Shown one piece after another: positions 8,113 through 16,787 of a DNA stretch of 42,491 nt. The notes beneath the pieces are model-generated. The model was given only the letters and a program-made list of their open reading frames with translations. It was not told the DNA's origin and ran no database searches. The position numbers and the translations under genes are program-made. The stretch's first letter is position 1; every line of letters starts with the position of its first letter. Source of the DNA: JANQRV01 sp964533785 (GTDB lineage Bacteria > Bacteroidota > Bacteroidia > Chitinophagales > Saprospiraceae); assembly GCA_964533785.1 (NCBI GenBank), contig CAZHNG010000011.1, forward strand, positions 1 through 42,491, read 5' to 3'.

Positions 8113-9104
8113 TTTACCACTGCATTTTTAGTTAACTGATATTGCCAATCAATTGTGCGCTTCATTCCATCTTCTACATCTACTACCGCTTTAAAGCCTA
8201 ACAACTGTTCTGCTTTAGTAGTATCAGGAACTCTGCGCATTACATCCTGGTATTTTCTCCCTTTTGAAATTTGATCGTATGGTATTAATTCGTATTTCAG
8301 TTCTCCGGGAGTTCCTGATAAACGCTTCAACAATTTGGCAAGCCCCAGAATGGTTATTTCGCCCTGTGCTGCTCCAATATTGAATATTTCGCCATTGGCT
8401 TCTTCCTTTATGGCTGCGAGATAAATTCCATTTACCGTATCGTCAACGTAAGTAAAGGTTCTGGTCTGCATCCCATCTCCATGAATAGGAATTACCTCAT
8501 CCTTAAAAATCTTATCAATAAATACGGATTGTGGACCTCCCCACCAAGTCAGGTGCTGATTTGGTCCGTAAGACCCGAAAAAACGCAAGTTTACCACCGG
8601 AAAGTTATAAGCCTCCATATAAGCCAGTGACAAATGCTCATCGTACAATTTGGAAACGGCATAAGCCCAACGAGGAACCGAAGAAGTACCTACCGTGCAA
8701 TTGCCTTCTTCTTTGAAAGGCAGATCAGGACTCATCCCATACACATCAGATGTAGAGGCTAAAACACATTTTATTGAGCGTTCTTTTGCAAACTCCAATA
8801 TATTTTCCCCGCCTTTGGCATTGATTTGTAGGGTATCTATGGTTTTGCCGTATCTTGGTATTTTAAAAGCAGCTAGGTGAATGATCGTATCAATATCATC
8901 ACTTAATCCGGCAAAAGTGGATTCTTCTAGAATGTCTTGGTGTAAAAAAGTGAAATTAGGATGATCAAGATAATCGGAAATATTCTCAATCTTACCCATT
9001 GATAAGTTGTCTATACCTACTACTTTGTGACCATGCTCTAAGCACTTCTTCAGTAAATTTGATCCAAGGAATCCTGCAACACCTGTAACTAAAAAGTTCT
9101 TCAT
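8109..9104 (-). CDS. NAD-dependent sugar-nucleotide epimerase/dehydratase (extended SDR)
   Basis: This 331-residue extended short-chain dehydrogenase has the NAD-binding GVAGFLG (residues 8-14), the STSDVYG segment (117-123) and the catalytic Tyr148-x-x-x-Lys152 pair. It resembles UDP-glucose or UDP-glucuronate 4-epimerases and related dehydratases that work on nucleotide sugars in the cytoplasm; the exact substrate is not decidable from motifs. It begins the left minus-strand block, which includes an FAD oxidoreductase, a deacetylase and a sulfotransferase. It probably supplies the modified sugar that those enzymes process. Its TGA stop overlaps the next gene's ATG. Confidence 0.85.
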   Translation of the reverse strand: MKNFLVTGVAGFLGSNLLKKCLEHGHKVVGIDNLSMGKIENISDYLDHPNFTFLHQDILEESTFAGLSDDIDTIIHLAAFKIPRYGKTIDTLQINAKGGENILEFAKERSIKCVLASTSDVYGMSPDLPFKEEGNCTVGTSSVPRWAYAVSKLYDEHLSLAYMEAYNFPVVNLRFFGSYGPNQHLTWWGGPQSVFIDKIFKDEVIPIHGDGMQTRTFTYVDDTVNGIYLAAIKEEANGEIFNIGAAQGEITILGLAKLLKRLSGTPGELKYELIPYDQISKGRKYQDVMRRVPDTTKAEQLLGFKAVVDVEDGMKRTIDWQYQLTKNAVVK

Positions 9105-9171
9105 AATCTTGAGGTTGTTAAGGTAATTAAATTAAGGTAACTAAATATTGAACATGTATTAACAGTCAGTC

Positions 9172-9393
9172 TTAATAAGTCTTTTTCTGCATAAAATGCT
9201 TGGTTTTGTGTTGGGCGTAGGAATAAGCAGCAAACAGCTTCTCCCTGACTTTTCGTAAAAAGAAAAGGGTTGGAAATGCTCCGTCCAGATACTTCACAAT
9301 TGTATTCGAGAAGTACAATTTGACTAACAGCGTCAACCAAATGGAATCAGCAGGATTGCACAGCAAAAGCCTAACTTTCTTTTCGAAAGCCAT
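9172..9393 (-). CDS. Small hypothetical protein (73 aa), possibly real
   Basis: I do not recognise this protein. It has an ATG start, a basic N-terminus, a hydrophobic stretch (about residues 17-47) and a basic C-terminal tail. The opening, NPADSIWLTLLVKLYF, is loosely like the start of lasso-peptide B2/transglutaminase-like maturation proteins, but the catalytic part is missing. It would therefore be a fragment at best. It lies in the leader of the leftward operon, 67 bp before the SDR start and downstream of a candidate promoter. It may be a leader ORF, a gene remnant or chance. Confidence 0.3.
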   Translation of the reverse strand: MAFEKKVRLLLCNPADSIWLTLLVKLYFSNTIVKYLDGAFPTLFFLRKVREKLFAAYSYAQHKTKHFMQKKTY

Positions 9394-9618
9394 GGACTTG
9401 TTATTGTTTTTTCGCAGGCAATAAGGAGGAAAAGTTAATAGTAAGTAAAAAGTTACTTACGATACATTTTCGGGAATGTTCGTGAAAAAAAAATAAATTA
9501 CATTCCCTTAACAAAATATGATAGGGATGGAAACAGCAAAATCAAAGCTCATTAAAGGGAAACTTACTATAAGGGTAGAAAAAGGATTGCAATAAAAGTT
9601 TCCTGCTTCTAATCAATA

Positions 9619-9650
9619 CAAAACTAATATATATTCCCAAAAGTACCCAA
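9619..9650 (-). promoter_or_regulatory. Candidate Bacteroidota promoter for the leftward operon
   Basis: Read on the minus strand, TTG (9650-9648) is followed by 21 bases and then TAGTTTTG (9626-9619). This matches the Bacteroidota -33 TTG and -7 TAnnTTTG consensus and its usual spacing. Transcription would start near 9612, giving a leader of about 500 nt before the SDR gene with the small open frame inside it. It is found by eye only. Confidence 0.4.
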
Positions 9651-9708
9651 TAGTAAATTTGTTTTTTCTGGAATACTAAGGAATAAACAATCCCCAGCCA
9701 AGAATTTT

Positions 9709-9716
9709 TATTTTTG
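9709..9716 (+). promoter_or_regulatory. Candidate -7 box for wecB
   Basis: TATTTTTG followed by G fits the TAnnTTTG -7 consensus. It is about 84 bases before the wecB start codon. No convincing TTG lies 19-21 bases upstream, so the match is partial. Confidence 0.25.
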
Positions 9717-9799
9717 GGTATCTAAAATTAACGTAAGCCGTAATAAAGTGTATTTCCCCTCAATTTGATTTTTTTATTAATCACTTTAAACCAAAAAAC

Positions 9800-10882
9800 A
9801 TGAATCAAGGTAGCTTATTGTTTGTAGTCGGTGCCCGTCCTAACTTCATTAAAATTGCACCTTTGTGTGAAGTTTTAAACCAAAAACCTCATATCTCTTT
9901 CAAAATCGTCCACACCGGGCAGCACTACGATAAGCAAATGTCTGATATCTTCTTTCAAGAATTGAACATTCCGGCACCAAATTTCAATCTGAAAGTCGGT
10001 TCAGGATCACATGGTAAACAGACAGGAAAAATGATGGCTGACATGGAAGAATTGTGTATACAAAACAACTTCGGTGCTATCGTTGTCATTGGCGACGTAA
10101 ACTCCACGTTAGCCGGTGCCTTGGTTGGTGCGAAAATGAGTATACCTGTTGTGCATATTGAATCGGGGTTGAGGAGTTACAATCGGTCTATGCCTGAAGA
10201 GATCAACCGAATCGCTACGGATCATATTTCTGATATCCTTTTTGCTCCGACCCAACAAGCAATGAAAAACTTAAGTACCGAGGGATTATCTGATCGAGCT
10301 TATTTCAGTGGCGATGTAATGTACGATACTATTTTACAAGGATTAGAAAGAGCAAAAGCAAGATCGAAAATACTAGATGAATTAAAACTTGAAAAGGGAA
10401 ATTACTATTTGGCTACCCTTCATCGTCCTTACAATGTTGATGAACCACATCAATTAAAGGAGATTTTTGAAGGATATGCCGCTCTAAAAAAGAAAATTAT
10501 TCTGTCTGCACATCCCCGCTTGAAGAAAAACTTGGCTGAATTTGGTATTCAACCTGCTGATCACATTACCATGACACCTCCCTTGGGGTATTTAGATTTC
10601 ATATTATTGCAAAATTATTCGATTAAAATCATTACGGACTCTGGTGGTGTACAAAAAGAGGCTTTCTTTTTACGAAAGCCTTGTGTCACCCTAAGGCCCG
10701 AAACTGAATGGGTAGAAACGGTGCATGCTGGAGCAAATACTTTAGTCAAAAAGAGAACTGCAGAGAATATTTTAGCCGCTGTTCATGAAAAAACCAATCC
10801 CGATTTTGATGCAAAGCCTTATGGTGAGGGAAAAGCTAGTCAACTAATGGTCGATATAATCGAAAATCATTTTTATAAATAA
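9800..10882 (+). CDS. wecB: UDP-N-acetylglucosamine 2-epimerase (non-hydrolysing)
   Basis: This 360-residue cytoplasmic enzyme converts UDP-GlcNAc to UDP-ManNAc, a precursor of ManNAc, ManNAcA and related residues in surface glycans. The family landmarks are all present: GARPN (residues 11-15), TGQHYD (39-44), GDVNST (98-103), HIESGLRS (119-126), MPEEINR (131-137), TLHRP (206-210) and DSGGVQKEA (280-288). The length is normal for the family. It is transcribed alone, divergent from the left operon, and followed by a strong hairpin terminator, so it is probably an independent unit. I see no ManNAc dehydrogenase (wecC) nearby. Confidence 0.92.
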   Translation: MNQGSLLFVVGARPNFIKIAPLCEVLNQKPHISFKIVHTGQHYDKQMSDIFFQELNIPAPNFNLKVGSGSHGKQTGKMMADMEELCIQNNFGAIVVIGDVNSTLAGALVGAKMSIPVVHIESGLRSYNRSMPEEINRIATDHISDILFAPTQQAMKNLSTEGLSDRAYFSGDVMYDTILQGLERAKARSKILDELKLEKGNYYLATLHRPYNVDEPHQLKEIFEGYAALKKKIILSAHPRLKKNLAEFGIQPADHITMTPPLGYLDFILLQNYSIKIITDSGGVQKEAFFLRKPCVTLRPETEWVETVHAGANTLVKKRTAENILAAVHEKTNPDFDAKPYGEGKASQLMVDIIENHFYK

Positions 10883-11355
10883 GTGGACAAAGTGATAGAA
10901 GTACTAACAGATGATACTGACGGGAAACTATGATGTTGTATAATTAGAATCTCCTCAATTGCTTACGTGCTATCCGTACTTTTCATAGATCAGGAAACAG
11001 ATTAATGTATTGCATGTTGCGAAATTTGTAAGCAACATGCAATACCTTTATTAAGAGTCTGTTAGGAATTTGTGATGTTTTACATTCACCTGGTTATTAG
11101 ATTGTTACGATGTAGTTGTCGTCTTGATTAACATAAGGCCTCGCTGCCATAAATTACATAAGAGCAATGCTGTTTTTTTCCCGACGATTGCTGTCGGTAT
11201 TGAGCATTTTGCATTATGAAAACATAAAGAATATTCGGAATGAATTAAAATCATCCCTTGTGTTCTCATAACATTGCTCAAGCCTGCCTGCTTTTGGTAG
11301 GAAATCAAAACATGCTCTAATTTTAAACTAACTAATCTAATATTTTTGCCTGTCA
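10883..11355. other. Intergenic region between convergent genes
   Basis: This 473-bp stretch lies between the wecB stop and the stop of the large dehydrogenase gene. It contains the wecB terminator (11007-11045) and a small CGAC/GTCG hairpin near 11182-11196. A leftward 83-codon open frame starts in TAATG overlap with the dehydrogenase stop but does not look coding. Confidence 0.55.
11007..11045 (+). terminator. Hairpin terminator after wecB
   Basis: GTATTGCATGTTGC (11007-11020) and GCAACATGCAATAC (11032-11045) form a perfect 14-bp stem with an 11-base loop. The T-rich CTTTATT follows. It lies about 125 bases after the wecB stop and would end that transcript. On the opposite strand it could also end transcription from the dehydrogenase gene. 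Confidence 0.7.
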
Positions 11356-14300
11356 TTAAAATATTACCGGTTCATTGGTCATCACTGCCAAATGGTTTCT
11401 ATGGATAATGCTGACAAAGCCTGATTTTAAGGGCCATTTCCCAAAGAAGATATTTTCCGTTCCATCCAGATCCATCAAAATACCATCTTTTCTTACGAAA
11501 CAAGCACGTTGCATTAGAACCTTTGCTGAATCGTTGGGGTCTCTAATTTGTAAAATCACCCAATCTACAACATCCACCGGGAAAGCCCCTTTTTCCATGC
11601 ATTCCGTACCTTTATGGTTCCAAGGCAAAGATGAATAGGGTTGTGCAAGTGGCAATAGTTCAGATGTAGAAAGGTTAGTATTCATATCGATTCCGTTCCA
11701 TGGTCCTTGTAAATATACTTTAGCGCTGATGTAAATCGGCTTGGGATCGTCTTTCTCAATTATTCTAACATAATCCAGACGAGTTTTATTAACTACCAGG
11801 CTATTATTTGCAGTTAATGCGAGACCAATTTTAGTCATTTGCGGCATATTAATGACTACACTTCCAATTTTTTCCCAAGGTCCGTCAGCATTTTGAGTTG
11901 AATAATAAGCGGCAAAAGTATCATCATGTCTAGTCAATCTAAGATACTTTGCATTAAAAGTGCCTCCCATTGCTGCAGTGGAATCTACCCCTCCACCCTG
12001 GGTTTTTCTCCAAAGAAAATAGGCTGTTTTATCGGGTCGGACAGCAACGTAAGCGAAGGGACTATTATCATTCGCATTTCCACGAAACATAAGGCCGCTT
12101 TTGGCAAAGTTGTTCGTATTTTCTAAGGATTTAGCTCTTGCGATGATTTCGCCATCGCCATCGTGATCCTTATAGAGGAATTGAAATTCATCCGCAGTAT
12201 TCCCTAAATTATTTCCGTGACCAACGAGCGTATAAACCCCGTCTACATGGGCTCCTGAGCTATTACCTGTGGAACTACCCACTTCAGCAAAATCAGTGAA
12301 AATCCCATAATCCGTATCATCACAGTACTCCAATTTTGTGTCTACCCAATTCGCATTACAGGTAGTACCAACGCCCGTATTATTCACGACAAGTTTTAAT
12401 TCAAGTGCCCCGGTTACATCAATTTCTATTGGAGTAGCCGGATATCTGAAAAATATATCTTGGCTTTGGTATACGAGAATATCATCAACATATACTTCAA
12501 AGGACACCGAGCTTGTACACTCAAGCAGATCATCAACTCCAATCAGAGCGGAAAATTTTTGATACTTACCATCCAAGCTGTACTTAATTTCCGAGTAAGG
12601 ATGAACGCCAAGTCCTCTTTGATAAATTACATCATTGATCTGTAGGGCCGCTCCATCATTTGATCCGGCGCCTCCATTACTTTTATCTATTTCTGGCGGA
12701 CCTAATCCATTCTGCGGAGTTCCTTCCCAACTAAGATCGGTGAGCATATCCTCTGCCGGTATTTGGCAATCAACGAATTCACAAGTGATCAACCTGGCAT
12801 CTGCCCAATTCGCATGATCATTTGCGATACCGCCATTACTTTCTACGACTAGCTTTAAATCGTAGCCTCCAGCAACAATCACGTCTATTGAAACCGCATT
12901 ATCTGTTTGCGTTAACACACCACTATCATAAGCTAAATTATCGTTTACGTACACTTTGAAAATGACCGATCCGTCACCAGAATTATCATCAATCCCTATA
13001 TCACAAAGAAACCTGTCGTACTTTCCTTCCAAATTATATACAATTTCTGAGTAGGCATGGGTACCAATTCCTTTGGTATAGGTATTACCGTTGATTGTTA
13101 GGGTATTTTGTGAAACAGATTGATCTTTTCCTACGGTTTTATTTCCACCAACGATTGGTTCCCCTACCCATTCCAGGTCTGATAAATATATGGTAGATTC
13201 ATTTTCGCAAACAACGCTCGGAGTTGTCGTAGGCAATAAATAAAATTGTTGACTATGGTTTTCATCGTAAGGTGTCCAATTGATGGCGTTCCCACCTTCT
13301 GTCGAAATTCCCCCCAAAATATCCATACTCAATCCGTTATAAGCATTCTTAATATTATAATATCCACTATCAACCACTTCAAAATACCAAAATTGATTTT
13401 GTTGGTTGCTGCGGACTTCTTGAGTGACATTGATTCCACGATGGTTGAGCATAGTTTCCGTAGCTAAAGAGAATTTACTAGCGGCGTTAATAAGTCTGTA
13501 TTTGTTGTTTCCAGCATGTTGTACGTACCATTTTTGATGATCTTCATCTGTGCTATCCTGCTGAACAATAATTTCCCCTGCAGTTATCCTCTTTTCAAAA
13601 GATCCTAGCAATTTACGGCTATGTCGGGCCTTTAAAAAATACCATCCTTCTGTAATATCAGAAGCTTCATCAGCATCTAAATCCGCAATCCAATCGAATA
13701 ATCGATTAGTATAAGCTGTATCAACGATATTCTTGCCTATTGGAGGCATTGAATTACTACCAATGCTATTATCCCTTACGTACAATTGCGATTGCTGTGG
13801 ATCTGCGGGTATTACTATTTTACTACCAGTAGGAGAAGCATTACTAATACCAGTTGCATTAATCATGGCCTGATTATAGAGTGGACTTAAGCCTCGGGAG
13901 TCGAATACTCCTTGAACACCATTGGGACGGTGACAATAAGAACAATTACCGTCTAAATAAGACCTAACCCTAAATTCTTTACTTGCTTCACCGTCGGTAA
14001 TATCAGTAGATCGAGGATATTGCCTTGGATCCCCGATATCATGGTCGAACATCCCTAAATGATTCCAAGTTTCCAGTTGATTAGCAGTAATGCCTGTGGA
14101 TGGATAGGTTATTTCTCCATTGATTTGCCGCGTTTTTACCCCTAAGGCATACCCTGCTACCGAATTATGGCATTCCAAACATTGCTGCCGACTTGGAAAA
14201 TACCAGGATTGTATGTACTGACCACCTCCTTGTTCTGTTATTACAATATCTTTTGTATCAGAACCAGGGAGTAGAAATGCTTCTGTTCCCTCATCATTCC

Positions 14301-16038
14301 ACTGATATGTGAGTGCATAAGCGCCACCTTCGGAATCAAATACTACGAAACGAGTTTCTAAACGCTTTGTCAAGCTGGGGTTGTTTTCGTCAATAGGTAA
14401 TTCAAAATGTTTGATGAGTACCGTACCGGGAGGGAACTTCCAATTTCTTTCGCTATCGAAGGTAATCTTTTCGTCAGAAAAATTATGGACGCCGTCATTG
14501 GGTAAAGCAATCCATCTCATTTTTTCTGACCGGTCAGTCCAAAATGGGGCATTTACAGAATAGGGGATTACTCCTGGAGCAGGGGTTAAAGTTGTTAAAT
14601 CAGTAAAGGCCCCTAGGCCAGTCAAAGTGCTACTAGGATTGGGAACAGTATTTTCTTTTCTTACTAATTTGTGAATTTTTCCACCATCCAGGTTGGTACC
14701 GTATAAATCTAAAATATATAAGGTACCTTCAGGTCCCAAATAGAAAGAAGAAATACCGTCTTTTCCACCTACTCCGGCGGTAGGTACGTTCAATAGGAAT
14801 TCAGGCTCAGGATCACCACCAGTCGAATCTAGAGGTAAAGTCCAGATATTTTGTACTTCATGATCAGCGAAAACGTATTTTCCGGTTAGTTCTGGATACT
14901 TGTTCCCACGGTACACATACCCACCGATAACAGACCTACCAAAACTCCTTTTATAACTATAAAATGGTGGTGAATCATTACCAATCAAAGGAGTTGGTTG
15001 TGGTTTAGGCCCGGCTAGATCACCCTCCCGATAAGGCCATTGAAAATTTCCTTTACGCCTTACTTTGTTTACTTCCTCGCGTTTTCCTTGTCCGACATCC
15101 CCTAACCAAAATATACCTGTTAATGAATCCAGAGTCATTCTATGAGGGCTGCGAAGCCCTAATGCATAAAACTCTTCTAAAATACTCCCATCAGTAGCAA
15201 GCCAAGGGTTATCATTGGGTATATAATATCCCTGAGTAAAACTGTTGGGCCAACCACTTGGGGGCGGTGCTGAATTTTGTGGCTGCCTACGGATGGGGTG
15301 GCTAGTAGCAGGATTCATATCAACATCTATTCGAAAAACACCTCCAAACAAACAATAGTCAATTCTTTGGGAGACATCATAAGCATCGTTAGAGCTACCT
15401 TCGTCTCCTACTGCTACATAAAGATAACCATCTGTTCCAAAGAGAAGATCTCCTCCATTATGCCAATCATGCCGATCATATTGTTGAATCATAACAAACT
15501 CTGAGCCAGGATCAATGACTTCTGTATCAGATGAGTAAGTAAACCTGGATAACCTCATATAACCGAAATTCCCATGTACTCCTAAAACAGGAGCATACCT
15601 GTACCAAAGATAGAGATAATCTTTATTAGATGATCCTGTTTCACGAAACTCCGGGTGAAAGACTAAGCCCAGTAGACCGCCATCTTCACCGGCCACCACC
15701 TGATTGGATATATCAAGAATAGTTCTTTTTTGGGTTACCGTATCACTGTTCAAAAACACCCATATATAACCTGGTTTTCCGATGACCATCATCGAATCTC
15801 CATTTGCAAATGAAAGCATTTTCAATGGATCAATAAAAGTCAAATTTGGAAAAGCATCTTCTATAACATAACTATAACTGTTGTTATTTGGATCAGGTGC
15901 TTGATCAGGAAATGCTCCGTTTAGGTACGGCCCAATCGATTGAGGACTATCCAGCCCAGGTCCAAAGATACTGGGTATGTAAGATAGAAAAAGTACTGCG
16001 CAAAAAATTGAAAATACCAATATTCTTTTAGCTCTCAT
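11356..16038 (-). CDS. Secreted sorbosone-dehydrogenase/dihaem protein with lectin and NPCBM domains
   Basis: This 1560-residue protein starts with a signal peptide (1-26). Residues 65-460 form a glucose/sorbosone dehydrogenase beta-propeller, with HDWHNGGDLLFG (190-201) and GDVGQGKREEVN (313-324) matching the PQQ-dependent family. A domain at 465-790 has two c-type haem sites, CLECH (620-624) and CSYCH (699-703), and a possible Met ligand in SMPP (763-766). Then come a ricin-type lectin domain (795-935), two NPCBM-type domains (947-1087 and 1096-1240), a DUF1349/LamG-like domain (1244-1430) and a C-terminal module (1435-1560) also found in the galactose oxidase gene product at 23572-26742. 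The likely role is sugar or polysaccharide oxidation outside the cytoplasm, passing electrons to the haems. No standard T9SS sorting domain is visible. The substrate is unknown, and PQQ use is inferred from the family. Confidence 0.85.
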   Translation of the reverse strand: MRAKRILVFSIFCAVLFLSYIPSIFGPGLDSPQSIGPYLNGAFPDQAPDPNNNSYSYVIEDAFPNLTFIDPLKMLSFANGDSMMVIGKPGYIWVFLNSDTVTQKRTILDISNQVVAGEDGGLLGLVFHPEFRETGSSNKDYLYLWYRYAPVLGVHGNFGYMRLSRFTYSSDTEVIDPGSEFVMIQQYDRHDWHNGGDLLFGTDGYLYVAVGDEGSSNDAYDVSQRIDYCLFGGVFRIDVDMNPATSHPIRRQPQNSAPPPSGWPNSFTQGYYIPNDNPWLATDGSILEEFYALGLRSPHRMTLDSLTGIFWLGDVGQGKREEVNKVRRKGNFQWPYREGDLAGPKPQPTPLIGNDSPPFYSYKRSFGRSVIGGYVYRGNKYPELTGKYVFADHEVQNIWTLPLDSTGGDPEPEFLLNVPTAGVGGKDGISSFYLGPEGTLYILDLYGTNLDGGKIHKLVRKENTVPNPSSTLTGLGAFTDLTTLTPAPGVIPYSVNAPFWTDRSEKMRWIALPNDGVHNFSDEKITFDSERNWKFPPGTVLIKHFELPIDENNPSLTKRLETRFVVFDSEGGAYALTYQWNDEGTEAFLLPGSDTKDIVITEQGGGQYIQSWYFPSRQQCLECHNSVAGYALGVKTRQINGEITYPSTGITANQLETWNHLGMFDHDIGDPRQYPRSTDITDGEASKEFRVRSYLDGNCSYCHRPNGVQGVFDSRGLSPLYNQAMINATGISNASPTGSKIVIPADPQQSQLYVRDNSIGSNSMPPIGKNIVDTAYTNRLFDWIADLDADEASDITEGWYFLKARHSRKLLGSFEKRITAGEIIVQQDSTDEDHQKWYVQHAGNNKYRLINAASKFSLATETMLNHRGINVTQEVRSNQQNQFWYFEVVDSGYYNIKNAYNGLSMDILGGISTEGGNAINWTPYDENHSQQFYLLPTTTPSVVCENESTIYLSDLEWVGEPIVGGNKTVGKDQSVSQNTLTINGNTYTKGIGTHAYSEIVYNLEGKYDRFLCDIGIDDNSGDGSVIFKVYVNDNLAYDSGVLTQTDNAVSIDVIVAGGYDLKLVVESNGGIANDHANWADARLITCEFVDCQIPAEDMLTDLSWEGTPQNGLGPPEIDKSNGGAGSNDGAALQINDVIYQRGLGVHPYSEIKYSLDGKYQKFSALIGVDDLLECTSSVSFEVYVDDILVYQSQDIFFRYPATPIEIDVTGALELKLVVNNTGVGTTCNANWVDTKLEYCDDTDYGIFTDFAEVGSSTGNSSGAHVDGVYTLVGHGNNLGNTADEFQFLYKDHDGDGEIIARAKSLENTNNFAKSGLMFRGNANDNSPFAYVAVRPDKTAYFLWRKTQGGGVDSTAAMGGTFNAKYLRLTRHDDTFAAYYSTQNADGPWEKIGSVVINMPQMTKIGLALTANNSLVVNKTRLDYVRIIEKDDPKPIYISAKVYLQGPWNGIDMNTNLSTSELLPLAQPYSSLPWNHKGTECMEKGAFPVDVVDWVILQIRDPNDSAKVLMQRACFVRKDGILMDLDGTENIFFGKWPLKSGFVSIIHRNHLAVMTNEPVIF

Positions 16039-16362
16039 TTTGGTGTTTCATAGTTTTTGAAAATAACAAATAATACATTTGCTTGTGAGTAGGATTATCA
16101 CAAGAAATAACAGACTTATGCTAGGTGACGTCAGAAAGTGGTTGAAGGGAATTTTTCGAATGGATTGTTTGAATTTATCAGAGAAAAGAGAGGTTGCTTA
16201 GCATGCTTAAATTCCCGAAAATACAAAATGAATTTTAGCAGTTCACCCTCTCATACTTTGATTGAGTTATATCCGAACACGAATATAATATAGATTTGAG
16301 GAATCCAGGTAATTTTAATGTAATATCAGGAGAAATTAACATATAAATAAAATTCAATCACA

Positions 16363-16372
16363 NNNNNNNNNN
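16363..16372. other. Assembly gap (10 N)
   Basis: Ten consecutive N separate two contigs. The true distance is unknown, and a mobile element or genes could be missing here. Linkage of the left part to the right part depends on scaffolding. Confidence 0.98.
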
Positions 16373-16382
16373 ACACTTAAAC

Positions 16383-16399
16383 CTAGGGTGTTCAGTTTG
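16383..16399 (+). repeat. Motif shared with the right window edge
   Basis: The 17 bases CTAGGGTGTTCAGTTTG, ten bases after the gap, recur with one mismatch at 42438-42454. A match of this size can arise by chance in 42 kb. However, one copy touches an assembly gap and the other the window end, as expected for termini of a repeated element. The TGTTCAGT core resembles ends of some IS21-type elements as I recall them. Confidence 0.3.
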
Positions 16400-16787
16400 A
16401 TTGATTTTATGGGCAAGCATCTATTAGCTAAAGGAATGCTGGTGGTGGATTGAAACTGAAAGGTAGGAGACACTTTGTAATGCCGGGGGTTAAAAATTGA
16501 GGCAGCCGCCCACGCACGCCCTTATATTCCCTGAAGGGAAATCCCCTCGCTCTGTACGGGCAGAACTGCATTCTGCTTTAGTATTAATAGATGCAGGGAA
16601 CTGGAGAATTATTTTTCAATGCCCAAAACTAGAAAGTGCCTCCTATATTATAGTCTATGCTAAAAACGCATGTGCTGGTATCTCATCAGCATTATACCAT
16701 TCACTTTGAATTCAGATGATGGGCAAAGAAACACGCTAATGGAAATTCAAAGTAGGATTAGAATTGAACATTCTAGACAGCTGTTTT

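Larger units (their letters stand above)
9105..9799. other. Divergent intergenic region between SDR and wecB
   Basis: This is about 700 bp of AT-rich DNA between the leftward operon and the rightward epimerase gene. It holds a small leftward open frame (9172-9393), a candidate leftward promoter (9619-9650) and a weaker candidate rightward promoter box (9709-9716). I see no other gene or strong hairpin. Confidence 0.6.
16039..16787. other. Intergenic region containing the scaffold gap
   Basis: This stretch of about 750 bp is interrupted by ten N. The left part is AT-rich and shows no gene. The right part (16373-16500) starts with a motif also found at the right edge of the window and may be the rim of a repeat that broke the assembly. 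A 70-codon open frame at 16497-16709 has no recognisable protein features. A weak inverted repeat, ACTTTGAATT/AATTCAAAGT, spans about 16704-16753. Confidence 0.5.

Noticed and set aside
9101..9340. 79-codon frame whose stop overlaps the SDR start by ATGA
   Set aside because: The overlap is suggestive, but the peptide looks random and conflicts with the slightly better frame at 9172-9393.
11105..11356. 83-codon leftward frame starting in TAATG overlap with the dehydrogenase stop
   Set aside because: The start position looks like coupling, but the peptide has no domain-like features and runs through a small REP-like hairpin. It covers DNA that looks intergenic and has no support from its neighbours.
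16074..16082. TACATTTGC on the plus strand as a promoter -7 box
   Set aside because: It points toward the scaffold gap, has no -33 partner and no gene follows it.
16497..16709. 70-codon rightward frame beside the scaffold gap
   Set aside because: No recognisable motif, promoter or homologous pattern. It lies in DNA that may be the rim of a repeat, so I treat it as chance.
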